Position numbers and translations under genes: made by a program. Positions 1-11,560 of a stretch of DNA of 64,000 bases are shown one piece after another. How positions within the stretch are numbered: position 1 is the stretch's first letter; the number at the start of each line of letters is the position of its first letter. This stretch comes from Micromonospora coxensis (GTDB taxonomy: Bacteria; Actinomycetota; Actinomycetes; Mycobacteriales; Micromonosporaceae), in assembly GCF_900090295.1 (NCBI RefSeq), contig NZ_LT607753.1, positions 1,612,001 to 1,676,000 on the forward strand, given 5' to 3'. The notes under the pieces were generated by a model that saw only the letters and a list, made by a program, of their open reading frames with translations, was not told the DNA's origin and ran no database searches.

Positions 1-1203
1 GCAGTCCAGGTTCCACCGGCCGGTCGCCCACGCGCCGACGCCGAGCAGCAGGGCCAGGGCCACCGCCGCCGGCAGGAACCGCCGCGACCACCAGGGCGGG
101 TCGGGCGCGACCAGCGCCGCCGGGCCGGCCCCGGGCCCGGCCACCAGGTCACCGGCGGCCAGCCGCAGCACCAGCAGCCAGGCCGCGGCCCGCCGCAGCC
201 GCCGGGTCTCCGGCAACGCCTCGGCCCATTCGTCGTACGCCTCGTCGGCCTCGCGCAGCGGGCGCGGCGCGGGCAGTTCCGGCGGTGCGGCGGTGGCGAC
301 CGCGACGACCAGCAGCGGGTCGTTGCGGCCGGTCTCGTTGCGCACGTCGGTGAGGAGCCGGACCAGGGTGTGCCCGACGTCGCCGACGGTCACCCCGTCG
401 AGCAGCAGCACCGGGTACGCGGTGCGCCGCCAGTCGCCGGGCCGCCAGAACCGCCGCCGGTACGCCTGCCGCAGGTCTTCCAGGAAGGCGTGCAGCAGCA
501 GCTTGTCCACCTGGGCCGGGTGCTCGCCGTCGCGCCACCCGGCGGTGAGCCGTTCGGCGAAGCCGAGGAAGGTCACCGACTGCCGTGGGGCGAGGTACTG
601 CTGGCGCATGAACCAGCGGTACTGGCTGCCGACCAGCGGCACCCGCCCGGACACGGCGATCCGGAACACCACGCTGGGCACGGCCCGGCGTAGCAGCCAG
701 AACAGCACCTGCACCGCCGTGCCGAGGCCGGAGTCGCCACCGACCTGGGGCTCCTCGCTGGCGCGCCGGCCGCGCCAGTCCCGCAGTCGGCGTACCAGGG
801 TGGCCCGGCCGCTGTCGGCGGTGTCGGTGGCGAGGCTCTGCTGCATCAGCCAGTCGGCGAGCGGGTAGTGCCGGAAGCGCAGCCGGGCGGCGCCGAACGC
901 CTCCAGGGAGAGTTGGCGGTGCAGTTCGCGCAGCACCGTCGGGACGTCGTCGGTCTCCGGCCGGTCGGTCAGGTCGAGCACGGCGTGCGGCACCCGCCGT
1001 CCCGCGCCCCGGCCGACGAAGCGGCGCAGCAGCACGCCCGGCTCGCCGGTGGCGGGACGGACCAGCCACAGCAGCGGCAGCCGCCGGTCACCCCGGCGGG
1101 GGCGGCGCACCAGCCGGGCCAGCAGGTGCAGCAGTTCGGGACCGCCGGTCGGGAACCGGTCCCGGGCGCTCGGGGGTCGCTGCCGCCTCACGGAATCCCG
1201 CAT
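1..1203 (-). CDS. Unrecognised membrane protein, C-terminus cut off by window edge
   Basis: The 401 visible residues are the N-terminal part of a longer protein; there is no stop before the left edge. The ATG at 1203 follows a good ribosome binding site (GGAGG). The protein has a basic N-terminus, a hydrophobic stretch near residues 157-190, an acidic linker near 300-325, and what looks like one membrane segment at about 377-395 just before the cut. I recognise no enzyme motif. Codon use (third position almost always G or C) shows this is the coding frame; the other long frame at 149-1069 gives an Arg/Ala-rich shadow. A membrane-anchored protein with a cytoplasmic N-terminal part is the safest description. 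Function unknown. Confidence 0.7.
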   Translation of the reverse strand, partial: MRDSVRRQRPPSARDRFPTGGPELLHLLARLVRRPRRGDRRLPLLWLVRPATGEPGVLLRRFVGRGAGRRVPHAVLDLTDRPETDDVPTVLRELHRQLSLEAFGAARLRFRHYPLADWLMQQSLATDTADSGRATLVRRLRDWRGRRASEEPQVGGDSGLGTAVQVLFWLLRRAVPSVVFRIAVSGRVPLVGSQYRWFMRQQYLAPRQSVTFLGFAERLTAGWRDGEHPAQVDKLLLHAFLEDLRQAYRRRFWRPGDWRRTAYPVLLLDGVTVGDVGHTLVRLLTDVRNETGRNDPLLVVAVATAAPPELPAPRPLREADEAYDEWAEALPETRRLRRAAAWLLVLRLAAGDLVAGPGAGPAALVAPDPPWWSRRFLPAAVALALLLGVGAWATGRWNLDC

Positions 1204-1271
1204 CGCGCACCTCCGGCGGGGACGGACCAGGACCGTCCATTGTCGGATGTGGATGCAAGCGCCGACGGCGG

Positions 1272-1296
1272 CCGGCGGTCCGGGGTGGACCGCCGG
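1272..1296 (-). terminator. Hairpin after the SGNH hydrolase gene
   Basis: A perfect 10-bp stem (1272-1281 with 1287-1296) and a 5-base loop lie 17 bases past the stop codon of the hydrolase gene. There is no T-run, which is usual for terminators in high-GC actinomycetes. Confidence 0.55.
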
Positions 1297-1312
1297 TCGC
1301 CGCCGGGACGCG

Positions 1313-2110
1313 TCAGCGCAGCGCGGCGTTGAGCGCGGGCAGGTAGCCGTAGCGGTAGCCGTCGGCGTCCGGGTGGTACGCCTCGATGACCCCGGAGACG
1401 TCCCGGATCCACGGGTCGGCGGCGCAGACGCCGTGCCCGGCGAAGGTGGGGCGGGTGTCGGCGAACGTGGCGCCGGCCGCGCCGGCCCGGTCGGCGATGA
1501 CGGTGGCGAGCAGGTCGGCGGCCTCGTTGAGGATGGTCCGCTTGTAGGTGCTCATCGCCAGCCAGCCGCAGTAGTTCGTCTCGAACAGTCGCGGGTAGCC
1601 GAGCACGATCAGCCGGGCGTTCGGCGCCCGGCTGCGGATGGCGGCGTAGGTGCGGTCGAGCCGGCCGGGCAGCGTGGCGGTGGCGAACGCCTTCGCCTCG
1701 TTCACCGCGTTGGTGCAGGTGCTGGTGCTGCCGAAGCGGCAGCTGGTGATGACGTCGGCGAAGCCGGCGTCGTTGCCGCCGATGGTGACGGTGACCAGCG
1801 TGGTGCCGGTGCTCAGCGCGGAGACCTGCTTGTCGATCACGTCTGAGGTGACCGCGCCGCCGCAGGCGACGAACCGGAAGCTGGTGACCGCGTTGGCGGC
1901 GGCCCAGAGCGGGGCGTACGACTTCTGGCTGCGCAGGCAGCCGGAGAGGTCGTACGGGCCGGCGCCGACCCCGGAGGAGTAGGAGTCGCCGAGGGCGACG
2001 TAGTTGACGGTGGCCGCCTGGGCGGTGCCGGGGACGAGCACGACACCGAGGACGGTGGCGAGCAGGGCGGCCAACGCGGTGACGGCGCGGGCCAGGGCGC
2101 GGTGGGGCAT
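1313..2110 (-). CDS. Secreted SGNH/GDSL-type esterase or lipase
   Basis: A 265-residue exported hydrolase. Residues 1-32 form a classic signal peptide ending in AQA. The mature protein opens with the block I motif GDSYS (catalytic Ser43), has block III GGND at 111-114, and His246 in YHPDADGY near the C-terminus. Position -3 to the His is Glu rather than Asp, as in the Streptomyces esterases that use a Ser-His dyad. Six cysteines in the mature part suggest three disulfides, typical of secreted actinomycete members. The ATG at 2110 was chosen because it gives the signal peptide and is preceded by GGAGG; a longer frame to 2251 has neither. The substrate, probably a lipid or acylated polymer outside the cell, cannot be told from sequence. 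Confidence 0.9.
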   Translation of the reverse strand: MPHRALARAVTALAALLATVLGVVLVPGTAQAATVNYVALGDSYSSGVGAGPYDLSGCLRSQKSYAPLWAAANAVTSFRFVACGGAVTSDVIDKQVSALSTGTTLVTVTIGGNDAGFADVITSCRFGSTSTCTNAVNEAKAFATATLPGRLDRTYAAIRSRAPNARLIVLGYPRLFETNYCGWLAMSTYKRTILNEAADLLATVIADRAGAAGATFADTRPTFAGHGVCAADPWIRDVSGVIEAYHPDADGYRYGYLPALNAALR

Positions 2111-2174
2111 CACGGACCTCCACGGAGCAGGGGTGGTGGGAGCCTCGTGACCGCGCGCGTGGCCAAGGGGGTTG

Positions 2175-2188
2175 TTACTGGTCGGTAA
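2175..2188. promoter_or_regulatory. Candidate operator palindrome TTACTGGTCGGTAA
   Basis: A 14-bp inverted repeat with one mismatch pair lies between the divergent hydrolase and peptidase genes, in a local AT-rich stretch (about 2170-2215). The form resembles binding sites of TetR- or GntR-family regulators. No regulator gene is adjacent, so the protein that binds it is unknown. Confidence 0.35.
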
Positions 2189-2303
2189 TGCTATCGAAAC
2201 ATTCCCATAAAGTGAACAGCCGACCGCGCCGGACGGGGTCATCGCGTTCACAAACTTCGATTAGGTTGATCGCGCGTACACCCCGACGGAGGGAGTCCAC
2301 CCC

Positions 2304-3833
2304 GTGCGACGCGCTTTCACGGCGGCCATCGCCGCCCTGACCGTCACCACCGCCGGCACCCTGGTGACCGGCGTCCCCGGCCAGGCCGCCGACCGACCCG
2401 GTCGCAGCCGGCTGGTCGCCGGCGCCACCCCCGGCACCCCCGGGCTCGGCGACAGCTACTTCCCCGACTACGGCAACGGCGGGTACGACGTCGACCACTA
2501 CGACGTCCGACTGCGCTACGACCCGGCCACCGACCGGCTCACCGGCACCACCACCATCCTGGCCCGGGCCACCCAGGACCTGCCCCGGTTCAACCTGGAC
2601 TTCCTGCTCGACGTGGAGTCCGTCAAGGTCAACGGCTGGACGGCCCCGTACGCCCGCGAGGGCGCGCACGAGCTGGCGGTCACCGCACCCCGCCGGATCG
2701 TCCGCGGCCAGCAGCTCACCATCGTGGTCCGGTACTCCGGCGTGCCGTCCGAGACGCTGATCGGCGGCTACACCGGGTGGACCCGCACCGCCGACGGCGC
2801 GCTGGCCGTCAACGAGCCGGAGTCGTCCTGGTGGTGGTTCCCGGCCAACGACCACCCGCTGGACAAGGCCACCTACGACATCTCGGTATCGGTGCCCACC
2901 GGCGTCGAGGTGATCAGCAACGGCGTGCCGCCACGCCCCCCGCTGGCCGAGGCCGGCGACCGGATGCGGTGGAGCTGGCGCACCACCAGCCCGACCGCCA
3001 CCTACCTGGCCTTCCTCGCCATCGGGCAGTACGACGTGGTCACCGACACCGCGCCGAACGGGCAGCCGGTGATCAACGCGTACAGCACCACGCTGGGGCC
3101 GCTCGCGCCGGCCGCACGCGCCAGCATCGAACGCACCGCCGAGGTCGTCGACTGGGCCAGCGGCGTCTTCGGGCCGTACCCGTTCGAGGCCCAGGGTGGC
3201 GTCGCCGGGCCGGTCGACGGCATCGGTTTCGCCCTGGAGACGCAGACCCGATCGGTGTACGGCCCGGGCTTCTGGCGGCGCGGCGCCAACACGTACGTGG
3301 TGGTGCACGAGAACGCCCACCAGTGGTTCGGCGACTCGGTGTCGGTCGCGCAGTGGCGGGACATCTGGCTCAACGAGGGCTTCGCCTCGTACGCCGAGTG
3401 GCTCTGGTCGGAGGAGCAGGGCGAGGGCACCGCCCAGGAGCTCTTCGACTTCACCTATGCGGCCTACCCGGCGGACTCCGGCTTCTGGCAGGTGCTCCCG
3501 GGCGACCCGGGCGCCGAGCGGATCTTCGACGACGCGGTCTACGACCGGGGCGCGATGGCCCTGCACCAGATCCGGCTCGCCGTCGGTGACGAGGCGTTCT
3601 TCCGGATCCTGCCGGCCTGGACCGCGGAGCACCGGCACGGCAACGCCACGGTCGCCCAGTTCCAGGCCCTCGCCGAACGGATCTCCGGCCTGGACCTCGA
3701 CGACCTCTTCACCACCTGGCTCCTCACCCCGGGCCGGCCCGCCCTGCCCACGGCCGCGCGCAGCGCGACCGCCCCACGGCAGCCGGCGTCGTGGGTGAAG
3801 ATCCGCGAGGCGCACCAACTGCTGGAGCGCTGA
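2304..3833 (+). CDS. Secreted M1-family zinc metallopeptidase
   Basis: A 509-residue exported aminopeptidase-like enzyme. The GTG start at 2304 follows GGGAG and gives a signal peptide of about 29 residues ending near GQAA. The catalytic site is complete: HENAH at residues 335-339 (HExxH, with Glu336 as catalyst) and Glu358 in NEGFA, the HExxH-x18-E spacing of the M1 family. The N-terminal beta domain (about residues 55-235) precedes the thermolysin-like domain. It is shorter than the 850-900 residue aminopeptidase N enzymes because the large C-terminal helical domain is missing; many secreted actinomycete M1 proteins have this short form. The gene stands alone and is divergent from the SGNH hydrolase, so both may serve extracellular degradation. 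Confidence 0.9.
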   Translation: MRRAFTAAIAALTVTTAGTLVTGVPGQAADRPGRSRLVAGATPGTPGLGDSYFPDYGNGGYDVDHYDVRLRYDPATDRLTGTTTILARATQDLPRFNLDFLLDVESVKVNGWTAPYAREGAHELAVTAPRRIVRGQQLTIVVRYSGVPSETLIGGYTGWTRTADGALAVNEPESSWWWFPANDHPLDKATYDISVSVPTGVEVISNGVPPRPPLAEAGDRMRWSWRTTSPTATYLAFLAIGQYDVVTDTAPNGQPVINAYSTTLGPLAPAARASIERTAEVVDWASGVFGPYPFEAQGGVAGPVDGIGFALETQTRSVYGPGFWRRGANTYVVVHENAHQWFGDSVSVAQWRDIWLNEGFASYAEWLWSEEQGEGTAQELFDFTYAAYPADSGFWQVLPGDPGAERIFDDAVYDRGAMALHQIRLAVGDEAFFRILPAWTAEHRHGNATVAQFQALAERISGLDLDDLFTTWLLTPGRPALPTAARSATAPRQPASWVKIREAHQLLER

Positions 3834-3840
3834 GCCGACC

Positions 3841-3885
3841 CCGGTCGGGTGTCCGCCCCTGGTCCCGTGGCGGACACCCGACCGG
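3841..3885. terminator. Strong bidirectional hairpin between convergent genes
   Basis: A perfect 17-bp stem (3841-3857 with 3869-3885) with an 11-base loop begins 8 bases after the peptidase stop. It sits between two convergent genes and can end transcription from both sides. Confidence 0.8.
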
Positions 3886-3993
3886 CCGGACGACGTCGGC
3901 TGCCTGCCGACCTGCCGGTCGGCGGCCGGACCCGGCCCACCACCGGCCGTGGTCGGATCCCCTCATCTGCTCACGTTCGCGGGCCGGCGACCG

Positions 3994-4518
3994 TCAGCCG
4001 GCCGGCGCGGGTACCGGCGGCACGGCCGACGCGCCGGTCGCGGCCTCGACCGCCCGGATGTGCCGGTACGCGAACCACAGCGGCGGGAACGCGGCGACGG
4101 CGAAGGAGAGGTCGACCAGCGTCCAGAACCACGGGATGTCCCGGATCGGTCCGCAGATCAGCGCCAGCGGCACGATCCCCGCGCAGGCGATCATGCCGAG
4201 CTGCACCACCCAGACGTTGCGGACCGGGTCCCGCAGCGGCCCCCAGAACGCCACCGCCAGCACCAGGTGCGCGAAGGCCAGCCAGTCGGTGCCGTAGAGC
4301 ATGAAGGGGTAGCGATCGCCGGTCTCGACGAGTCCGGTGTGGACCCGCTCGATCCAGGCCACCAGCGCCGGGAACTGCCCGGCGAGCGGATCGAGCGCCC
4401 GCAGCAGCCACCGCACCTCGATCTCCAGCGGAAACGCGGTCACCCCGCTGAGGAACAGGCCCACCACCACGACCCACAGCCATCGGCGGGTCCGCCGCAG
4501 GCGCTCTTCGACGTCCAT
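3994..4518 (-). CDS. Conserved membrane protein with about four membrane segments, function unknown
   Basis: A 174-residue protein with about four hydrophobic segments (roughly residues 12-32, 78-95, 105-125 and 133-150) and short charged ends. The ATG at 4518 begins MDVEERLRR, a short basic cytoplasmic start followed at once by the first membrane segment; the longer frame up to 4770 would run through a tandem repeat and is not credible. No ribosome binding site is obvious. I recognise no catalytic motif. It stands alone, convergent to the peptidase gene and next to a repeat-filled intergenic block. Confidence 0.7.
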   Translation of the reverse strand: MDVEERLRRTRRWLWVVVVGLFLSGVTAFPLEIEVRWLLRALDPLAGQFPALVAWIERVHTGLVETGDRYPFMLYGTDWLAFAHLVLAVAFWGPLRDPVRNVWVVQLGMIACAGIVPLALICGPIRDIPWFWTLVDLSFAVAAFPPLWFAYRHIRAVEAATGASAVPPVPAPAG

Positions 4519-4682
4519 GCCGGCAGCGTAGCGATGATCTTCATGGCATCGGGTCCCGCAGCATCGGAGCGCCCGGGCAGAGAGGATGACCCTGGTCACC
4601 CATCCGGCAGACAGGCGCGTCCCGCCGGGGGCAGGGTCCGCTGCGTGAACGCTACGGACTTGATGACAAATGTGAATCGCCC

Positions 4683-4754
4683 ACGACCCCAGCGACCCCA
4701 GCGACCGCGGCGACCGAAGCGACCGAAGCGACCGAAGCGACCGAAGCGACCCCA
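4683..4754. repeat. Eight tandem 9-bp units (GCGACCGAA type)
   Basis: Eight 9-bp units run end to end; the middle four (4710-4745) are identical GCGACCGAA and the outer ones vary in the last three bases (CCA or GCG). The block touches the inverted core copy at 4651-4678. Similar but shorter runs of the same unit abut the other two cores. Confidence 0.9.
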
Positions 4755-4960
4755 GCGTGCGACAACCCACCGAAGAGCAACCAGCGAGCTGACGACCCCG
4801 CCAACCGGCGACCGGAGCGTGCCGACGACCAGTGACCCGCCCGATGCAGCGACCTGCCCGCTCCAGCGACCTGGACGACGCTGATTCAGATTTGTACTCA
4901 AGTCTGTAGCGGCCGACCGGCGCACCCGGACCCCAGCGCCCGGACCGAACTTAGCGGGCG

Positions 4961-5032
4961 CGGTCACCCCAGTGACGGCGGGCACGGTCACCCCAGTGAC
5001 GGCGCGCCCGGTCACCCCAGTGACGGACGAGC
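4961..5032. repeat. Three tandem 24-bp units with an inner palindrome
   Basis: The 18-bp string CGGTCACCCCAGTGACGG starts at 4961, 4985 and 5009, an exact 24-bp period. Each unit contains GTCAC-cccA-GTGAC, a small stem with a 4-base loop, so the block can form three hairpins in a row. Confidence 0.9.
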
Positions 5033-5178
5033 CGAGCGACCGCAGCGACCACAGCGACCGCAGCAATCCGGGCGACGCTGATTCAGATCTGCGCTCAAGT
5101 CTGTAGTGGCCGACCGGCACACCCGGACCCCAGCGCCCGGACCGAATGCCGCGTGGGCGACTGGGCCAGCGGCGTACG

Positions 5179-5220
5179 GTGAGGGCCCGACCCCAGCGTT
5201 GATCCGGGTCGGGCCCTCAC
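5179..5220 (-). terminator. Terminator hairpin of the gltBD operon
   Basis: A perfect 15-bp stem (5179-5193 with 5206-5220) and a 12-base loop lie 10 bases beyond the gltD stop. No T-run follows. Confidence 0.75.
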
Positions 5221-5229
5221 CGACGGTCG

Positions 5230-6757
<1,528 letters not shown>

Positions 6758-6765
<8 letters not shown>

Positions 6766-9700
6766 GAGCCACCTCCTGGACCGCCACCCGCGAGGCGGGC
6801 GACACCGGCGCGGTCAGCGCAGACATGACCGCGTCGTCGACGTCACGGCCGGCGGCTTCGGCGGCCTTCATGATCTCCATCACCCGGCGGTAGTCGCGGG
6901 GGACCACCGCGGTGAACTCCTCGGCCGCCTCCGGCCAGCGCTTGAGCAGCTCCGCGCCGATCGCCGAGTCGGTCTCCGCCACGTGCCGCTGGACGAGGTC
7001 GTGCACCAGCTCGCGTTCGGCGTCGCGCAGCGGCGTCAGGTCGACCAGTTCGGCGTTGACCCGCGAGCGGTCCAGCCGCCACACGTACGCGGTGCCGCCG
7101 GACATGCCGGCGGCGAAGTTGCGGCCGGTCGCGCCGAGCACCACCACGGTGCCGCCGGTCATGTACTCGCAGCCGTGGTCGCCCACGCCCTCGACGACCG
7201 CCACCGCGCCGGAGTTGCGCACCGCGAAGCGCTCCCCCACCCGGCCGCGCAGGAACAGCTCGCCGGCGGTGGCCCCGTACAGGATGGTGTTGCCGGCGAT
7301 GATCTGGTCCTCGGCCCGCTGCCCGACGGCGGCCTCGGGGTCGCAGAACGGCGCGGCGGCGTCCGGGCGCACCACGATCCGCCCGCCGGAGAGGCCCTTG
7401 CCGACGTAGTCGTTGGCGTCGCCGTGCAGCCGCAGGGTCACCCCGCGCGGCAGGAAAGCGCCGAAGGACTGCCCGGCGGTGCCGCGCAGCGCGAACTCGA
7501 TGGTGTCGTCGGGCAGGCCGGCGCCGCCGAAGCGGCGGGTGACCTCGCCGCCGAGCATCGCGCCGACGCTGCGGTGCTCGTTGCGCACCGCCACCTCGAC
7601 CCGCACCGGGCTGCCGTCGCGCAGCGCCGGCTGGGCGAGCGCGATCAGCTCGTTGTCCAGGGCCAGCTCCAGGCCGTGGTCCTGGGCGCGGATGCCGCGC
7701 CGGGCGGCGTCCGCCGGCAGCTCCGGCAGGTGCAGGACGCGTCCCAGGTCCAGCCCGTGCGCCTTCCAGTGGTCGATCGCCGGGGTGACGTCGAGCAGCT
7801 CGCTGTGCCCGATCGCCTCGTCGATGGTGCGGAAGCCCAACTCGGCGAGGTACTCCCGGACCTCCTCGGCGAGGAAGAGGAAGAAGTTCTCGACGAACTC
7901 CGGCCGGCCGGTGAACCGCTCGCGCAGCACCGGGTTCTGGGTGGCGATGCCGACCGGACAGGTGTCCAGGTGGCAGACCCGCATCATCACGCAGCCCTCG
8001 ACGATCAGCGGGGCGGTGGCGAAGCCGAACTCCTCGGCGCCGAGCAGCATCGCGATCAGCACGTCCCGGCCGGTCTTGAGCTGGCCGTCGACCTGCACGG
8101 TGACCCGGTCGCGGAGCTTGTTGAGCAGCAGGGTCTGCTGCGCCTCGGCCAGGCCCAGCTCCCACGGGGTGCCGGCGTGCTTGAGGGAGTTCAGCGGGGA
8201 CGCGCCGGTGCCGCCGTCGTGGCCGGAGATCAGGATGACGTCGGCCTTGAGCTTGGCCACGCCGGCCGCGACGGTGCCCACCCCGGTCTCGCTGACCAGC
8301 TTGACGTGCACCCGGGCGGCCGGGTTGACGCACTTCAGGTCGTGCACGAGCTGGGCGAGGTCCTCGATGGAGTAGATGTCGTGGTGCGGCGGCGGCGAGA
8401 TCAGGCCGACGCCCGGGGTGGCGTGCCGGGTCCGGGCGATCCACGGCCAGACCTTGTTGCCGGGCAGCTGGCCGCCCTCGCCGGGCTTCGCGCCCTGCGC
8501 CATCTTGATCTGGAGGTCGTCGGCGTTGACCAGGTACTCGCTGGTCACGCCGAAGCGGCCACTGGCGATCTGCTTGACCGAGGACCGGCGGGCCGGGTCG
8601 TGCAGCCGCTCGACGTCCTCGCCGCCCTCGCCGGTGTTGGACTTGCCGCCGAGGCGGTTCATCGCGACGGCGAGGGTCTCGTGCGCCTCGGCCGAGATCG
8701 ACCCGTACGACATGGCGCCGGTGGCGAACCGCTTGACGATCTCGCTGGCCGGCTCGACCTCGTCCAGCGGCACCGCCGGGCGCACCCCGGTCCGCAGGGT
8801 GAACAGCCCGCGCAGCGAGCCGCCCTCGGCGGCCAGCTCGTCGACCTTGGCGGTGTACTGCCGGAAGACGTCGTACTGGCGGCTGCGGGTGGCGTGCTGG
8901 AGCAGGAAGACCGTCTCCGGGTTGAACAGGTGCAGCTCACCCTCGCGACGCCACTGGTACTCGCCGCCGACCTCCAGCCGGTCGGAGGTCCGCGCGCCCG
9001 GGGCGGGCCAGGCCAGGGCGTGCCGGGCGGCCACCTCGGCGTGGATCTCCTCGAGGCCGATGCCGCCGATGCTGCTCGGGGTGCCCCGGAAGTACCGCTC
9101 GACCAGGCGGGTGTCCAGACCGACGGCCTCGAAGACCTGCGCGCCGCAGTACGACGACACGGTCGAGATGCCCATCTTGGACATGATCTTCAGGACGCCC
9201 TTGCCGAGCGCCTTGACGTAGTTGCGGACCGCCTTCGCGGGCTCCACGCCGACCAGGGCGCCCGTGGAGATCATGTCCTCCACCGACTCGAAGGCCAGGT
9301 ACGGGTTGACCGCCGCCGCGCCGTACCCGATGAGCACGGCCGCGTGGTGCACCTCCCGGCAGTCGCCGGTCTCCACGACCAGCGCCACCTGGGTACGGGT
9401 CTGCTCCCGGACCAGGTGCTGGTGCACCGCGGCGGTGAGCAGCAGCGACGGGATCGGGGCGAGGTCGGCGTTGGAGTCGCGGTCCGACAGGACCAGGATC
9501 CGTACGCCGTCCTCGATCGCCTCCGAGACGTGCCGGCAGATCTCGGTCAGCCGGGCCTTGATGCCGGCCCCGCCGTCGCGGACCCGGTACAGCCCGGAGA
9601 CCCGGACCGCCTTGAAGCCGGGCAGGTCGCCGTCCTCGTCGATGGAGAGGATCTTGGCCAGCTCGTCGTTGTCGATCACCGGGTACGGCAGCACGATCTG

Positions 9701-11431
9701 CCGGCAGCTCGCCGGGCCCGGGTCGAGCAGGTTGCCCTCCGGCCCGATGGTGGACGCCAGGCTGGTCACCAGTTCCTCCCGGATGGCGTCCAGCGGCGGG
9801 TTGGTGACCTGGGCGAAGAGCTGGTGGAAGTAGTCGTAGAGCAGCCGGGGCCGGGTCGACAGCGGGGCGATCGGGGTGTCGGTGCCCATCGAGCCGAGCG
9901 GCTCGGCGCCGCTGCGCGCCATCGGCCCGAGCAGGATCTTCAGCTCCTCCTCGGTGTAGCCGAAGGTCTGCTGGCGGCGGCGCACCGAGTCGTGGGTGTA
10001 GACCACGTGCTCGCGCGGCGGCAGGTCGTCCAGCTCGATGAGGCCGGCGTGCAGCCACTCGGCGTACGGCCGGGCGGCGGCCAACTCGGTCTTGATCTCG
10101 TCGTCGGAGACGATCCGCCCGTTGACGGTGTCGACCAGGAACATCCGGCCCGGCTGGAGGCGCCCCTTGGCGACCACGGTGGCCGGGTCGAGGTCGAGCA
10201 CGCCGGCCTCGCTGCCCAGCACGACCAGGCCGTCGGAGGTGTGCCACCAGCGGCCCGGACGCAGGCCGTTGCGGTCCAGCACCGCGCCGACGATCTCGCC
10301 GTCGGTGAAGGCGACCGACGCGGGGCCGTCCCACGGCTCCATCAGGCTGGCGTGGAAGCGGTAGAAGGCGCGCTTGTCCGCCCGCATGCCGGGGTCGTTC
10401 TCCCACGCCTCCGGGATCATCATCAGCACCGCGTGCGGCAGGCTCCGCCCGGCCAGGTGCAGCAGCTCCAGCACCTCGTCGAAGTTGGCCGAGTCGGAGG
10501 CGCCCGGGGTGCAGACCGGGAAGATGCGCCGGATGTTGCCGGGCAGGTCGGGGCTGCGCAGCAGCGCCTCGCGGGCCTGCATCCAGTTCCGGTTGCCCCG
10601 GATGGTGTTGATCTCGCCGTTGTGCGCGATGAACCGGTACGGGTGCGCCAGCGGCCAGGACGGGAAGGTGTTGGTGGAGAAGCGGGAGTGCACCAGGGCG
10701 ATGGCGCTGTCCACCCGCTCGTCGGTCAGCTCCGGGAAGTACGCCGGGAGCTGGTCCGGGGTGAGCATGCCCTTCCAGGTCATGGTCCGCGACGACAGCG
10801 ACGGGAAGTACGCCGGCACGCCCCGCTCGGCGCTCTCCCGCTCGGCCTGCTTGCGGACGCAGAACGCCACCCGGTCCAGGTCGAGGCCGGTCAGCGGGGA
10901 GCCGGCCGGGCCGGCCGGGGTGTCGGTGAGCCGGTGCGCGGCGAGGAAGAGCTGACGGATGCGCGGCATCGCCGCCAGGGCGGTCTCGCCCAGCCCGCTC
11001 GGATCGGTCGGCACGTCCCGCCAGCCGAGCACCTCGGCCCCCTCGACCAGGGCGTACTTCTCGACCACCCGACGGGCACGGGCCTCGCCGGCGTCGTCGT
11101 CGGGCAGGAAGACCAGGCCGGTGGCGTACTGGCCGGCCGGGGGCAGCGGGAAGTCCACCACGGCGCGCAGGAACGCGTCCGGCACCTGGATCATGATGCC
11201 CGCGCCGTCACCGGTGTTGTGCTCCGCGCCCCGCGCGCCACGATGGTCCAGGCGACAGAGCGCGCCGAGTCCGTTCGCCACCACCGCGTGGGAGCGCCGA
11301 CCGTGCAGGTCCGCGACGAACGCCACGCCGCACGCGTCGTGCTCGTTGGCCGGGTCGTAGAGACCGGCCGCGGACGGGGCCGACTGCGGGCTGAGAGGGT
11401 ACGGAAAGGCCACCGGGCCTCCTGTCGTCAC
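6758..11431 (-). CDS. gltB: Glutamate synthase large subunit
   Basis: A 1,557-residue large subunit with the full family layout. A class II glutamine amidotransferase domain comes first; its catalytic Cys is in DACGVAF, which becomes the N-terminus after a short propeptide is removed. A central domain and an FMN-binding synthase domain follow, with the 3Fe-4S cysteines in CHLDTCPVG. The C-terminal beta-helix (GXGXG) domain ends the protein. It releases ammonia from glutamine and adds it to 2-oxoglutarate inside the cell. Two starts are possible: GTG at 11431, and GTG at 11413, which has AGGAGG only four bases upstream. Both lie in the propeptide and do not alter the enzyme. It leads the gltBD operon and is divergent from a GNAT gene. 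Confidence 0.97.
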
Positions 11432-11547
11432 TCAGGTTGGAACATGGTCGGGACGACGTCGGCCCTCAGCGGTCTATTGAGTCTACGTTAGGGCGACCCC
11501 CGCAAGGCCAGTGCAGATTGATCACACCTTCCAGACTCTGGGACGTG

Positions 11548-11560
11548 TAGTCTCGCGCGG
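11548..11560 (+). promoter_or_regulatory. Minus-10 box TAGTCT for a leaderless transcript
   Basis: TAGTCT at 11548-11553 ends 6 bases before the GTG at 11560, and there is no ribosome binding site. This spacing puts the transcription start on or next to the start codon. A minus-35 box is not clear. Confidence 0.5.

Larger units (their letters stand above)
4519..5178. repeat. Gene-free block of nested repeats, three copies of one core element
   Basis: About 0.66 kb without a credible gene. Two direct copies of a 73-bp core lie at 4877-4949 and 5074-5146, differing at 5 positions. A third, shorter and inverted copy of the core's inner part lies at 4651-4678. Each core is bordered on the same side by 9-bp GCGACCxxA units. 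Between the two direct copies lie three 24-bp units (see separate entries). Open frames here translate to low-complexity strings and lack ribosome binding sites. I read this as a dispersed, non-coding repeat family; it has no transposase. Confidence 0.7.

Noticed and set aside
4683..5032. CRISPR-like array
   Set aside because: The tandem units are contiguous with no unique spacers, units are 9 or 24 bp, and no cas gene is near.
6983..11491. A 1,502-codon frame on the plus strand opposite gltB
   Set aside because: It is a mirror of gltB in high-GC DNA. The translation is low in hydrophobic order and rich in Arg, Ala, Gly, and no motif is present, whereas gltB is complete.
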